A stretch of DNA of 64,000 nucleotides from positions 177,528,467 to 177,592,466 of the forward strand of contig CM076194.1 of the NCBI GenBank assembly GCA_038277395.1, written 5' to 3'. The stretch is from Dryocosmus kuriphilus (Eukaryota > Arthropoda > Insecta > Hymenoptera > Cynipidae). Below the pieces are notes generated by a model. That model was not told where the DNA came from and ran no database searches. It saw only the letters and a program-made list of their open reading frames with translations. Below are positions 42,170 to 54,311 of this stretch, one piece after another (within the stretch, counting starts at the first letter, position 1; the number at the start of each line of letters is the position of its first letter). A program made the translations under genes and the position numbers.

Positions 42170-42925
42170 GAGTAACATACAATCAACTCATCACCCGACT
42201 ACCCCACCGCTACCATTCAAGTCAATCTTCGAGGGGGGGAAAGGAGGGGGGCAGCCAAGTGACGCACACCATTTAACACGTTACAGATTAAAATGAATAA
42301 AATAAATGAAATAAAATACAATAAAATAGAGTAGAATAAAATAAAATAAATATAAAATAAAATAAATGAAAGCAAAATAAAGTAGAAAATTTCAATAAAC
42401 GTTTTTTATGCACTAGTATATATATCGGTCAGTGAAAAAGAATAAAAAAAACCCATTGATGAAAAAAAAAAAAAAAAAAAAAATGAAAAGGATTCTGAAG
42501 TAAGTATTAATTATTATTTTCAATTCATAAGATAGAGAATTTGTAAGCATCATTGGCAAATCGACATTCGGAGATCGAGTACGAACGATAATCTGAAGAT
42601 GAGTAATACTCACGCACGTAGGTGACGTAGGCGCATGAGTCATACTTGAAAATCGAACACCGCTACCACTCAAATCAGTCTTCGAGGTGGAACGGGGGAA
42701 AGTCATGTAACACATACCATGTACCACGTTACAGAATAAAATGAATAAAATAAACGAAAGGAAAGAAAATAAAATAGAGCAAAATAAAATAAAATAAAAA
42801 AGAAACAGGGAAACGAAATAAAATATATAAAAAATGAAATGAAATAAATAAAATAAGAGAGTATAAAATAAATGAAAGCAAAATAAAGTAGAAAATTTCA
42901 ATAAATATTTTTTATACACTAGTAT
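42170..42925. repeat. Imperfect tandem duplication around AATAAA-rich DNA
   Basis: 42180-42425 and 42655-42925 share 'ccgctacca.tcaa.tca', 'cacgttacag', an aataaaatgaataaaata run, and an end of ttttttatgcactagtata. The rosa element is inserted at the end of the second unit. Low-complexity T/A runs at 42413-42919 give a long but meaningless reverse frame. Confidence 0.75.
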
Positions 42926-42926
42926 A

Positions 42927-45148
42927 CCGGGTGTCTAGAATGTCCCGGGACGGTTGGATATTTCCTCAGGTAAAATATTTTTCAAAAAAGTGAAGGTCAT
43001 TCCTGAAGTAAATTTCAACGAGAAATTCAATGGTGACCTTCATTTTGACCTTGAAGTTGACCTTCATGGCTTTTTGAAGGTCAACTTTGTTTTTTTTAAT
43101 GGAAACCCCCTTCTTTTACATCTGCAATCGATAGAGCGGAAAATTCTACGTTCAGGTACGTACCCAAGTCGTAGGTCAATTATAACGTTCAAGATCAGTT
43201 AGAGGTTATTTGAAATGAACAAAGTTTTCCAAGAGGTCAGTGTAATTCCTGAAGTAAATTTCGACGAGAAATTCATTCGTGAGCTCTGTATTGATCTTGG
43301 TGATGATCTTCAAGGTTTTTTCAAGGTTTTTTCCAAGCAGTTTACGTTTACGTTTAGCATTACCCAGGAACAACGACGTGGACGTAGTAAATTCTGTTCC
43401 CTTTGGGGTGCTTGATTAGCGTGAGTCCCCTTGCCTCTCACGCTTCAGTGAAGATGTTCGAACTGAAAACCTTGAGCTTCTTGACAAAAAGCTATGCGAT
43501 TGTAAAAATGAGTTACATCATTACGAATCATATCCCTATCAATGAAAGTAGCCTGTTGCAGAATCCGATTCTGCAATTCGTCTAAGCTTTGGGGTTGCGT
43601 TGAGTATACTTTGCTCTTTAAATAACCCCAAAGAAAATAGTCGAGAGGCGTCAGATCAGGAGATCTAGCAGGCCACTCGATTTTACCCCTTCTTCGAATC
43701 CACCTTTGAGGGAACTGAGTATCCAAATATGCTCGAACCTCCCTACCGTAATGAGCCGCTGCTCCGTCCTGCTGGAACCAAATATTTTGAAAATTATCGC
43801 CTGTAATATACCTTATTCTTGGTATAATTTGGTTTCTGAGAAGCTCTTCATATGCACGGGCATTGATATTACCATCGATGAAGAAAGGGCCTATCAATGT
43901 ATCATTCAAGATACCGGCCCAAACATTAATCTTTTGTGGATATTGTGTGTGACTCTCCAACATCCAATCAGGATTTGTGTCGGACCAATATCTACAATTT
44001 TGCCTGTTAACTTCACCTTTTAAAGTGAAAGTAGCTTCATCTGAAAATACTGTATTGTACAAGAAAATAGGATCTCTATCAATTCTGTCCATCATAATTT
44101 CACAAAATTCAACCCGACGATCAGGATCGTCTTCATTGAGCTCTTGCACCAGATGAACTTTGTAAGGATGGAAATTAATGCTTTTCAAAATATTTCGCAC
44201 TGTCTCAGGAGGAACGTCACGCTCATCACTAGCTCGACGTAAACTAAGGTGTGGGTTTTCAACAAATGCTTGTGCTATGTCCATATGCATCTCCTCAGAT
44301 CCTGCAGATTTTGGCCGACCAGTTCTCTGAAGGTCCTTGATAGATCTATGATTCATAAAGCGCCTTACAGTTCTTTCAATTGTTGATTTTGAGACAGGAT
44401 TTAACCCTTCTCCATTACGAAAAGTGCGATTAAAAAGCAAACGAACTTGATCATAAGATCGAACTCGATCTCCCCAACCACGCATCATTAATACAAATAC
44501 CCTCTCTCGTTCCGAAAGTTTAGCTTGCGCCATAATAATCTTTTAGCGAAAGATAGTAAGTATGTACTCGTAATACGTAAATTTAGTTTCGTTTCGTAAT
44601 ATTCGTATGGAAAAACGGTATAGGACTTATGGTATCGCCTTAGGTATTGACTTAGGTATCGAGAAACGGTATAGGACTGTATAACTCTTTGGGGAGGAAC
44701 AGAACTCTCACCAGAACACCTGGAACTTTTAATGAAAAATTTCCTTATGATTTTACAATATTCAAAACGCTGTAACCAAGATCAATACAGAGCTTACCAA
44801 TGAATTTCTCGTTGAAATTTACTTCAGGAATTGCACTGACCTCTTGGAAAACTTTGTTGATTTCAAATAACCTCTAACTGACCTTGAACGTTACAATTGA
44901 CCTATGACTTGGGTACGTACCTGAACGTAGAATTTTCCGCTCTATAGATTGCAGATGTAAAAAAGGGGGTTTCCATTTAAGAAAACAAAGTTGACCTTCG
45001 AAAAGCCATGAAGGTCAACTTCAAGGTCAAAATGAAGGTCACCATTGAATTTCTCATTGAAATTTACTTCAGGAATGGCCTTGACTTTTTTGAAAAATAT
45101 TTTACTTGAGGAAATATCCAACCGTCCCGGGACTTTTTAGACACCCGG
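42927..45148 (-). mobile_element. rosa-type (DD41D) Tc1/mariner transposon, apparently complete
   Basis: Ends CCGGGTGTCTAGAATGTCCC and its complement, with TA at 42925-42926 and 45149-45150. Inverted repeats are about 375 bases (42927-43305 and about 44775-45148), far longer than the usual 28 bp. Inside each, 'cctgaagtaaatttc' and 'gaccttgaagttgacctt' recur as direct sub-repeats. The element is 2222 bp with one open transposase. Close match of the arms suggests a recent insertion. Confidence 0.92.
43445..44533 (-). CDS. rosa-type transposase
   Basis: 362 residues, no breaks; ATG at 44533 (MAQAKLSERERVFVL). Two helix-turn-helix-like DNA-binding regions come first (SKSTIERTVRRFM near residue 50, then PHLSLRRASDERDVPPETVRNIL), with a GRPKSA hook between. 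Catalytic residues are VFSDEATF, WFQQDGAAAHY and SPDLTPLDYFLWGYLK. Counting from the second Asp to the Asp in PLD gives 41 residues between, as in the rosa (DD41D) group first described from Ceratitis rosa. It cuts and pastes the element at TA sites. All key residues are present, so activity is plausible. Confidence 0.93.
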   Translation of the reverse strand: MAQAKLSERERVFVLMMRGWGDRVRSYDQVRLLFNRTFRNGEGLNPVSKSTIERTVRRFMNHRSIKDLQRTGRPKSAGSEEMHMDIAQAFVENPHLSLRRASDERDVPPETVRNILKSINFHPYKVHLVQELNEDDPDRRVEFCEIMMDRIDRDPIFLYNTVFSDEATFTLKGEVNRQNCRYWSDTNPDWMLESHTQYPQKINVWAGILNDTLIGPFFIDGNINARAYEELLRNQIIPRIRYITGDNFQNIWFQQDGAAAHYGREVRAYLDTQFPQRWIRRRGKIEWPARSPDLTPLDYFLWGYLKSKVYSTQPQSLDELQNRILQQATFIDRDMIRNDVTHFYNRIAFCQEAQGFQFEHLH

Positions 45149-45349
45149 TATATATTTTTCATACACATTATTACGATTTTGACTTCATCCAATGATGATT
45201 CCTACATTTTTTTATAATAATAAAATTGTTAAATCTACCCACCCCCTCTCCACTTAATTTCCATTTAGTTTATCAATAAATCCTCTTTAAATACTTTTTC
45301 TTATATTCTCATTTTGAATATTCGCGCTCTTTATCTTATCGGTAAACAG

Positions 45350-45800
45350 CGCCACTAGTGTCTGCGTGTGAGAGTTCCTGTGCGCACTCCCACCTAAGGT
45401 CCTCCTCTAAGTGGAGGAAGCCATTGGAGTGGGGAAGAAAACCAAGAGTGGGGAATCTGGGAATATAAGGCGGTGCAGCAGGGCATGAAAATTACTGCAA
45501 GCTTCACAACCTACCTGAGCAGCAGCAGCAGAGCAACCTGAGAGCAGAGACAACAGCAGCAGAGCTTCCTGAGAGTAGATACAATCGCCACTAGAGTCTG
45601 CGTGGAAGTCCCTTTGCGCACTCCCGCTTAAGGTCCTCCTCTAAGTGGGGGAAGCCAATCCCCGGGGGTTTGTGTACACCTGGAATGCAATATAAGTCCC
45701 ACAGGCTGATCATTTCATCGCATTACACGATGCCAAGCCTCATCGAGCGTTCCAGAAGGTGATACATCAGGCCCGGAGAGAGAATCCAAGGTAAGTGCTC
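45350..45800 (+). promoter_or_regulatory. Duplicated TATA promoter and leader of a second Polinton lineage (putative)
   Basis: Two direct copies of about 83 bases (45350-45434 and 45586-45668) share 'gcgcactcc' and 'aaggtcctcctctaagtgg'. Each is followed by an atataag TATA-like box (near 45465 and 45693). A good splice donor, CCAAG/GTAAGT, lies at 45790/45791. A polymerase fragment follows on the same strand from 46130. Linking the two is inference. Confidence 0.45.
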
Positions 45801-45814
45801 AATCTACATTTGCA

Positions 45815-46060
45815 TGGCTTTTGCTTGTAGTATTAGTGCATGATAGCTTGCATGGCTTTTTTACTTATAGTGCATAGCAGTATTAGTGCATAGTTTGTTT
45901 TGCTTATAGTATTAGTGCATGATAGTTTGCATGGCTTTTTTTGCTTGTAGTATTATTGCGTGGCTTTTTTGTTCGTAATGTTAGTGCATGATAGTTTGCA
46001 TGGTAGTATTAGTGAATGGCTTATTCTTGTTTTTATTAGTATTAGTGCATGTATTTGTGT
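45815..46060 (+). repeat. Minisatellite-like repeats
   Basis: Variants of 'ttgcatggcttttttgcttg' and 'tagtattagtgcatgatag' alternate about six times. It would lie in the intron after the donor at 45790. Confidence 0.75.
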
Positions 46061-46129
46061 ATATAAATGGGCAGTGTTATCGGCGTTGTATCCGGCTTCA
46101 TAACATGCATATCGTGTTTCTAACTATAC

Positions 46130-47433
46130 CCCGTATAAGGATAAATTAGATTTTAGTGAAATAAGCTTCCCTGTAACTCTGAAAGATGTATCAAAATTCG
46201 AAAAATTAAATAGTATCTCTGTAAACGTTTATGGTCTGAACAGAAGAAAGTTTAATTATACTGTTGTCCCTCTACATCTAACATCTGAAAAGAGGGAAAA
46301 ACATGTTAACCTTCTTCATGTTCAAGAACATTACGTCCACGAGAGTCTTGATGACAACGATGACGACAACGACGACAATCAAGATTCTTATAACTTCCAT
46401 TATGTGTGGATAAAAGATCTGTCTAGACTCGTTAGTAAGCAGCTATCAAAGGATAAAGGAAAAAAACATATTTGCGATAGATGTCTCCACTACTTTATAA
46501 GCGAAGAAAAATTGTCCACCCATAAAGAAGACTGTAAAATCCTAAACCATTACAAAATTAACCTACCCAAACCTGGCAATAACTATCTAGAATTTAAAAA
46601 TTATAAAAATAAAGAAAAGATCCCCTTCATTGTTTATGCAGACTGTGAATGTCTGCTTAAACCGGCCGAGAAACTAAAGGAAAATAAAACCTATACTGAA
46701 GTTTTCCAACACCATGAAATCTTCAGTATAGGATATTATTTGAAGTGCAGCTATGATGATTCTTTTTCTGGCTATCATTCCTGCCCTGAAGATGCAGACC
46801 CTGCGAAGTCGTTCGCCAAGGAATTGGAGCAATTGGCTGAAGATGTTGAAACCGTCTTTCGATGCCCAATTCCTATAGATGATCTTACTCGTGAGCAGAT
46901 GTCTACCTTCAAGGAAGCGACTGCATGCCACATTTGCGAGAAGAAAGTAGCACACGGAGAAGTAAAAGTTCGCGACCCACTGTCATTTAACTGGTAAATA
47001 TAGAGGGCCGGCCCATCAAGATTGTAACATAAACTATCAAGATTCGCGAATTATACCTGTGGTGATCCATAATCTCTCTGGATATGATGCGCACTTTATA
47101 ATTCGTGAAATTTGTACAGAGTTTGAAGGTAAAGTTCACCTCTTCCCCTTGAACAAAGAAAGATATATATCTTTCACGAAACACGTCAAGGGGAGTGAGA
47201 TAAAATTTCGCTTCATTGACTCATTTAGATTTATGGCGTCATCGTTAGAAAAACTAGGCTCATACTTAGGGACCTATAAAATTATGAATTCCGTGTTCGC
47301 CAATGTAAATCGGGAAAAAATTAAATTGCTTACACGTAAAGATGTATTACCTTACGAATACTTAGACTCGCGAGCTAAACTATTGGAGACACAATTGCCA
47401 CGGAAAGAACAATTTTATAGTCTCCTATTCTAA
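46130..47433 (+). pseudogene. pPolB: Polymerase B fragment from a divergent Polinton
   Basis: Plus strand. Continuous similarity to the middle of the copy 1 polymerase: an N-side block with SVNVYGLNRRKF, an Asp/Asn repeat (46345-46380), WIKDLSRLVSKQL, a CDRCLHYF finger, exonuclease IVYADCECLL, then ACHICEKK, a frameshift near 46965, and NLSGYDAHFI and FRFIDSFRFMASSLEKLGSYL. It ends at 47433 before the polymerase motifs. It differs at many residues from copy 1, so it is another family member, and it points in the opposite direction to the copy 1 polymerase. Confidence 0.85.
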
Positions 47434-47477
47434 AAAAGACATACGTATCGAACATCGAAAACTGTAACGCTGAAATG

Positions 47478-49246
47478 CGTGGACTCGATTCCTTATTGGT
47501 CAGTCTTACTTGGCGCGTGATCTCTATTAGCCAATAGCGCAACAGTCTTTCCGCACACACGCGATCAATAACACCATGACTTTCTCTTGGGTAACGTTAC
47601 CGAGAATGTTACTGTCACTTGCGTAATTTATAAGAACTTACGAGGATTAAACTTTTATAACATTATATAGGTAAAATATTAATAATACAATTATTTAATA
47701 ATAATAATAATAATAATAGAGTGTAAGTAAATATCAATTAATAATTAATTAACCCGGTTTTCAAATAATAATGTACAACCATAAATGCTGTACCTTTTTA
47801 GAAATCAAATCCACAATAATTAAACATCCATACTACGCTTAACGTAGTTAATTTTGAAAATAATCTAATTATTATTATTTTTTATAACGTAAGACAGATG
47901 TAGTACTTATTATTAGTTTACAAAATTTAGGGAAAAATTCTTTATAAATATATATTATTTTTTTAAAAATTGGTTATATTATGTGACTGCTATTCCTATA
48001 AAAATGAAATTTTAAAATAAAATTTCAATTACGTGAAACAGTAAAAAAAAATATATAATAAAATATAACATTTAAAAAAGGTTAATATGCGCGCGAAAGC
48101 ACGCGTTTAATATCATATTTGAAAATAGATATCCTAAGTTACATAAAGTAGTTAATACAGCAATTTTGTTGCTATCTCTCAAAGAAAAAAAATGGTTAAA
48201 CTTTCTTACTTTGCAAGAGACCTCTTGCCCCGCGGGTAGGTTTTTCTTACAGATTTTAAGAGAAAAATATTTGACGAAGTTATGAGTAATTGAGTTTTAA
48301 AATTGATAAAATAATAGCGTTGTCAAAAATTATAAAAATATGCTTTTAGAGTGTGATATTTTTTAAATAAACTTTATAATTTTTTTATATAAATTTTCCG
48401 ACACTTTTCGAGAAAGGAAGAAAAGTTATATCAGAATGCGAAAGAAGATAAATATCTAATATTATAAATTATAAATCTATTCACATTATCTATATTATCT
48501 ATCCTTAAATGTCTATATAAATAGTTTATAAAGTATCACACTTTAAAGAAATATGAAGTATTTCAAAATATAACATTTAAAAACAAAGGAAAGCTGATTT
48601 TTTTAGAAAGGAAAATGAGATTAAAATTAATTTATATTTTACGCAAAATGGCCAACGATTCACTTTTCCTTTCATTACATATTTTTGATTAAAAAAAAAA
48701 CATGTTTACCGTTTAATGAATACAACATTCTCATCACGACACTCGCGCTTCGCGCTCGACAATTCATTTTTTTTAATCCATTGTAGATTAGTGAAGTTTT
48801 TTTGTGATTTTCCAAATGTTCACAATGCAGGTTTTCGATTCTTAAAAGTAAAATGATGAGTCTCATGAATAAATTTTGTAGCTTTTTCCTAGGCGAACAA
48901 TTGTTCTCCTTAATATTTCCTCATATCTTGCATAGTTTTGCTGAAAACTGGATTTCCTTATATTTAATAACACATTTCACAAATAACTCAAAAACTGTTC
49001 TTCTTTGCAAAAAAAATGATAGAAAGCAATATTGTAGATCTTTTTGAGCTGAATAACTTTGTTTATTACTATTTTCATTTTTAATAACGATTTCTTGGAT
49101 AAAAGAAAAACCGTGCATTTAATCAAAAAATGCTTCGCACAAAATTTGTAGATCTTTTTGAGTTAAAAAACGTGGACTCGATTCCTTATTGGTCAATCAT
49201 ACTTGGCGCATAATCTCTATTAGCAAATAGCACCACTGTCTTTCAG
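47478..49246. repeat. AT-rich segment flanked by direct repeats of about 75 bp
   Basis: 47478-47552 and 49172-49246 share 'cgtggactcgattccttattggtca' (in two parts), 'cttggcgc' and 'atctctattag'. The 1.6 kb between has no convincing gene. It could be an insertion with duplicated flank, or a deletion product between two related sequences. Confidence 0.6.
48720..49170. repeat. Diverged copy of the foldback element's interior
   Basis: Matches 10260-10700: cgcttcgcgctcga, attgtagatt.gt.aagttttt, gatgagtct.at.aataaatttt, then the 'atcttgcatagttttgctgaaaa' unit and two 'ttgtagatctttttgag' units. The long inverted ends are absent. Confidence 0.75.
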
Positions 49247-49249
49247 AAC

Positions 49250-49684
49250 AAGCGCGCTCCCTTCAACAATAAAACCTCTCTCTTTTATTCCCATTATTTG
49301 TTCTACGGTTTTCACGCTTCAAAATCCACTCTGTTGCCTATCATTTCAAGTTCAAAAGTGCGTCAAGTGTATCGATAGAGTCCACTCTGCTTTCAAGTCC
49401 GATGGCATCGACAGACTACGAGTTTACGAGCAATGAGGAAATTTCAGCTTTTTGTCTCGGTGACACAATGATATAAGTATATTATTAATTTTTCTTGAAG
49501 TGTAAAAATTATTGTCTATTATATATATATATATATACATATAGTTCCTTTTTTGCAGTTTGTAAATTTTATAACACGTGGTTCAAGAATTTCAGGTAAC
49601 ATTTTTCAGATAGAATTGCAAAGAAGGAAATTCATAATAAAAGGAAATATGAACTTTTATTAGATTAGATATAATACACTATAA
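49250..49684. other. Interval without recognisable gene
   Basis: Mixed sequence with a TA microsatellite at 49520-49540. No homology to Polinton copy 1 until about 49685. Confidence 0.5.
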
Positions 49685-49716
49685 TACAAAACGTATTTTC
49701 TTTTGTCCACAGTCTA

Positions 49717-49729
49717 GAAACTTCTAGAA
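49717..49729. promoter_or_regulatory. Three-unit heat-shock element, copy 2
   Basis: GAA-ac-TTC-ta-GAA. The counterpart in copy 1 (19916-19928) is also a perfect three-unit element, with partly different spacer bases. Confidence 0.5.
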
Positions 49730-50021
49730 CTTTATTGCATCATATTGTGTATTCTAGTAGAGAGGAGTATGAATCTCTAAAACCTGATAGAAGGGGTAAG
49801 GGTCTATAAAAGGAGCCCAGTTCTCTTTTTTCATCAGTCTACCGTCAGATGCAAAATTGTGCAGAAGAGCAGCAGCAAGAGCTAAAAAATCGTTTAAACA
49901 TATTATTAAAAAATATTCAAGAACTGAAAAGAGTGATACAAGTGCGATCAGACATATAAACATTTAACAAGGAACTTGAATACTGTGACTCTCGGTGACG
50001 ACAAATTAAAAAATAGTGAAG

Positions 50022-50211
50022 ATGGATTTTGCGAAACTCAAATGGGACGAGATTCTTCATAACTGTGGAAAATAATTTCTCAGTTTTTTTGCCAGACAGA
50101 ATAGTTGATCTACTCAAAGAAGATGAAAATCTGTTTCTAGAACTAAAAAAAGCTAGTGAAGATGGTGACCTATGCATGCAGTATTTGGGCAGACATTATA
50201 ATTTCTATTGA
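50022..50211 (+). pseudogene. Small Polinton protein, copy 2, internally deleted
   Basis: Begins MDFAKLK, then lacks about 120 bases present in copy 1 (20255-20360) and moves to the ENNFSVFLPDRIVDLL part in another frame. Confidence 0.6.
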
Positions 50212-50299
50212 ATTTATGAAGAAAAATACATAAAGTGTGAAGCTTTGTTGCACTTATGCTCAGTCATTGAAAGCCTTCAGAGTGATCAACATCATCATC

Positions 50300-51006
50300 A
50301 TGAGTTATACACCCCGAAATCAAATGTTACATTCCACTACATACAATCTGAATTCATCCTTCAAAAAGCAAATTGTTCTTGGTGCTGAATTTAAAAAAGA
50401 TGGAAAGTTAGTCTTATCAGTGAAACTACAATCCAGTCATCCTTGTGCAAGTATAACCTTCATCACTGAAGAGTGGAAATTGTTCAAAAGCCATTTCAAC
50501 ATCATTTCATTGTACTTTGATGGTCAAGAGAGGCAACAGTGTATCGATCGTGGAAATTTCCGTATATACATGACTATATCTTATGGAGACTATATAGTGG
50601 GTTTGGAACAAAATGAAGAAGCTGAAACTCGAAAATATTATCCATTTGTACTGCAAAAAAACAACGTTTGCTGTTCTCCAGGAAGTCAGTCTCTGCATCG
50701 ACCGGTATCTTCTGGAACAAAGTGTTATGCCTTTTCAACGCACAAAAGACATTATTATTGAAACCATTGCTGAAGGTGTTTGGTGTAATGTTAAATCACC
50801 CTGTGCAAAAAGTGTAAGATCATATCTACAAAAAAATTGTGTAAGTTTAAAAAATAAGGCTCTGAAAAAAAATAATATTTTTCAATTTAATGCAATTCGA
50901 AAGTCTGTTTCTGGAGATTATAACATTTTATAAACAGAGTATTTGCAATGAGGTGATTGAGAAATTGCCAAAACTCAAATATGTGAATGGTAGCTTTATA
51001 CACTAA
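50300..51006 (+). pseudogene. Unknown Polinton protein, copy 2, without mariner
   Basis: Starts MSYTPRNQMLHSTTYNL. The reading crosses the TA empty site at about 50565-50568 (FRIYMTISYGDYIV). A one-base insertion in an A run near 50660 shifts the frame, and there are more indels near 50870-50900. Ends near TAA 51004-51006. Confidence 0.7.
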
Positions 51007-51191
51007 GATAATAAAAATCATGTATTGTGTGTGTGTGTGTGAAAATTGAATGAATAGAAGTTTAACCAAATTGTGTCTTTTTCATTTACTAGGTTAAGGG
51101 TTTGCATGCAAGTAAAAAACAACCTATATATATGTTTGAAATTGTACAATTTTATTTTAAAAAAACGCTTAATATTAATACATTGAGAGAC

Positions 51192-52136
51192 TTATAAAGT
51201 AGACTTATCTATCCAACTATTGTGAGAGTCATCAAATCCTAACCATTTTAAAAATAGCTTATTTCCACGTTCCTTGAGTATTTTTTCAACAAGATAAATA
51301 TCTGGATGTCTAACATTAGCAAGTTCATGTTCATAGAAACTACCTAAAATAGGTTTATCCTGATAATCCTTGAGCAAATACGTCACTGGCACAGTATTCT
51401 TAATGGCACTTATGGTAAATATTTCAGTGCTCCAATTTGGTGTATAGCCTTTCTCAAACACATGCTTAAACTTACTTATACGAACTTTATCGCCAACTTT
51501 AAATTTAGTTTTCTCAACTGCTACTTGTTTCACATGATAATTTTTGTATAAATTAAACAACAATTTTTTCTCACTTTATTTAGTAACGTCTTTTGGTTTC
51601 ATTCCAATAGTGCGATGTTTAGTGTCGTTGTAAGATGAAACTAAATCTTGTAAAATATCTAACCACTTATAATTACCTTGCAAGCTAAATTGCATCCACA
51701 TTTTGTTTTTTAAAGTACGATTAAATCGCTCGCAAATTGATGCCTTTAAATTACTGAAGGTAGAGTACAAATTTATGTTGTATCGCTTCATAAGATTTTC
51801 AAAATGAGAGTTGTAAAATTCCTTGCCTCTGTCAACATGTAAATTTTTTGGTACACGTCCTTTATCGAGTACAGATTTCATGGCCGCACTTACATCTTCA
51901 CCCTTCTTTGATTTCACAGGAACAGCCGAAGCAAATTTTGAAAATATGTCAATTACAGTTAAGATATATTTGTATCCTTTGTTCTCTCTCTGGTACTGTT
52001 GCATTTCCACAAGATCAGCTTGCCAAGTTTCATCAATGCCACGGATGTCAACGTGTCGACGTGGGTAATTTCTTCTAGCAGGTTTATGCAGCTCTTTCAC
52101 CACCTGCAGCTCCTCCATGTCCATAGATGAGTGCAC
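51192..52136 (-). pseudogene. INT: Polinton integrase, copy 2, one nonsense change
   Basis: Nearly identical to 22471-23415, with the same DDE residues and chromodomain. A CAA-to-TAA change at 51576-51578 stops it before the C-terminal 124 residues. It is also short at the N-terminus, so the missing zinc-binding part predates the split of the two copies. Confidence 0.88.
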
Positions 52137-52515
52137 TCAGTCTAGCGTCCAATTGAGTAATGAGCTCTGAATTTCGAAATACCAATTTTTCAATTGCTTC
52201 AGCATCAACTTTTGCATTTTTCAAACTTTTGTTTGTCGAATTTTCCAGAGATTCAATCAACACAGTATTGTTAACGACTTCAGTTCGAAAGGAAGCTATA
52301 ACACTATAGATAGTCTGAATTTCTTGCTGTAGCATATGTTGTGCTATATTTAAATTTACTGCGTCATTTAAATCTTGTGCATCAGCTATATTGCACAGTT
52401 TTTTATTTTCGATATTATAATATCCTTCAGGTGTGACTTTGAAGCCAATTCCAGGAGGACCACGACTTGCAGTCTTTTGTCGCTTAGAATAACGTCCGAA
52501 TACATCGATACTCAT
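52084..52515 (-). pseudogene. Fibre-like protein, copy 2 (longer frame than copy 1)
   Basis: Starts MSIDVFGRYSK and runs 143 codons through the coiled-coil region (DAEAIEKLVFRNSELITQLD) into a Gly/Ala end, overlapping the integrase start by 53 bases. It has no internal break here, so it may show the full N-terminal shape. The last 20 residues are read antiparallel to nothing and may be junk after a deletion. Confidence 0.6.
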
Positions 52516-52548
52516 CTTGCAAATGTTGGAAATGTTACAAAACATTCA

Positions 52549-53550
52549 TTAATATATAATTTCAGCTTCTCGCAGTTCTTCAATAATTGATATCATTTCG
52601 TTTGTATGAACTGGATTTCATGCTGCTTGAGGTGCTACAAGTAAGCGCAGTCGATCTACCAATTCGTTCGGATCATCCCAGTAAACGTAATCCCATTGAT
52701 TTTCCTCTCTAGCAATCATATGTTGTGGTATTGCTATACCTTGACCTGATGAATTTCGCTTTTTACTTCGCCTGCCTGTACTTTCTTTTGACGGAGATGT
52801 AGGAATTAATTTTTCGATAAAGTTTTTAGATTTAAAACCTTTACTGTCACGAACAGCGCCATCTGGTTATAATGTTTTTTATAAGCATTTGTAGCAGCCA
52901 TAATTTGTTTGTAATTTTCTTTATCTTCGGAACTTATAGAGGTCTCTTCAGGTACTTTTTTAAATAAAAGTTCAAGCAAGCCTTTACTTTTAGGAAAATT
53001 TCTAATTACCTAAGTGAATATAGTTCTGACTGAAACTTATTGGGGAATCTCCAATCATTAATCTATCTTGCATTAATTTTCTTACACTGTGTACATTATC
53101 GAGGTCTTTATTTCTTTGACCCAGTATTATGAGATATTTGTTTGCATCATCATCACCCCATAAATTAGAAGAAGAAGGCTTTTCCGAAGTTTTTTCTGTT
53201 GCACTAGAAGCTGAAAACTCTAATTTACTGGGATCTCCTGTCTCATTTCCTTCTTCACTGTAAACTGATTGAAATGACAAATCATCATTATCGGTATTTC
53301 CTACATTCTACCCCTCCTCCTTCTTCCTCACCTCATCTTTAAGTGGTTCAATTTGTTTTCTTTTCTCGAGACCACCAACAATTTTTTCTAGTGGGTTAAA
53401 AATAGGCTTAAAAGTATCACTCAATGCCCGTTCAACTGTCTCCTTGTCCAACTTTATTAACCTATGCTTTCGTCGAATTGCTTCACTAGCCTTAGCAATT
53501 TGATGTAAAATATTTTTTTGCTTTTGGAAATTCTTCTCACGTGAAGCCAT
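52549..53550 (-). pseudogene. Conserved 327-residue Polinton protein, copy 2
   Basis: Start and end match 24813 and 23830. An in-frame stop or frame change near 53290-53310 and others near 53000, 52866 and 52620 break it. The DDPNELV signature near 52660 is still legible. Confidence 0.75.
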
Positions 53551-53610
53551 GTTGATACAACAACGTTCAAGGTGTGACTGTTTCTATTTTGTCTATTACA
53601 TACATATATA

Positions 53611-54311
53611 TCATTTTTCCAAACTTACAAAACAATCAAAACCTTTTCTATATCTGCCTTGATTAAGATTCCTATTCTTGTCAATTACAACGAATCCATA
53701 CTTATTTTGCCAGCAAGCTAAACACATATGTTTGAATTGTGAATAAGACATATCAGTATTTACATGGTCATTGTATATATGCTTGAGATTCGTTTCATTT
53801 TGCTTAAATAGGACAAGCAAGTTAACATTATCACGTACAAGATGTTTTGGAATATGAGCATATGTCTGGCTCGAGTAGAAACAGTCAACATCCTTGTGTC
53901 TGCTCATAGAGAAAAATGCTTGCACTTATATTATCTTGCTTCTCGCAAGCCGCATCATCAAATACAATAATTGAATTTGGTTTTGCTTCACTTGGCATTA
54001 TAACGTCTTCATGCTCATTGAAAGGATAGTACTCCACACCATTTACTGATTGAAGAACTTTTTCTAAAAATTCATACTTTGGCTGCTTGAGAGATTTAGA
54101 GTAGATATAAATATTTTCAAATCTTAATCCATTTGGATGTATCAGTAGAGGCAGCAAAGCATTTGTTTTTTCCACAGTTGGAAGGTCCGCAAAATATTGC
54201 TCGTACACTGTTTGGTAGCAAATCTCCATGACGTTTTTCCCTTTTCTCATTTTGAACGAACGAATCAAAATTCTCGATAGGATATTTCGTTCCTTGTGCT
54301 TCAAACTGCAT
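53611..54311 (-). pseudogene. ATP: Packaging ATPase, copy 2
   Basis: Walker A is legible (FCGPSNCGK) but an extra T near 54170 shifts the frame just after it. Further indels fall near 54230 and 53920. Walker B (SIIVFDDAACEKQ) is intact in its piece. The two-base insertion that breaks copy 1 is absent, so the lesions of the two copies differ. Confidence 0.82.

Noticed and set aside
42413..42919. 168-residue minus frame rich in Phe/Ile/Leu
   Set aside because: Low-complexity AATAAA and poly-A DNA read backwards, with no domain or conservation between the two duplicated units.
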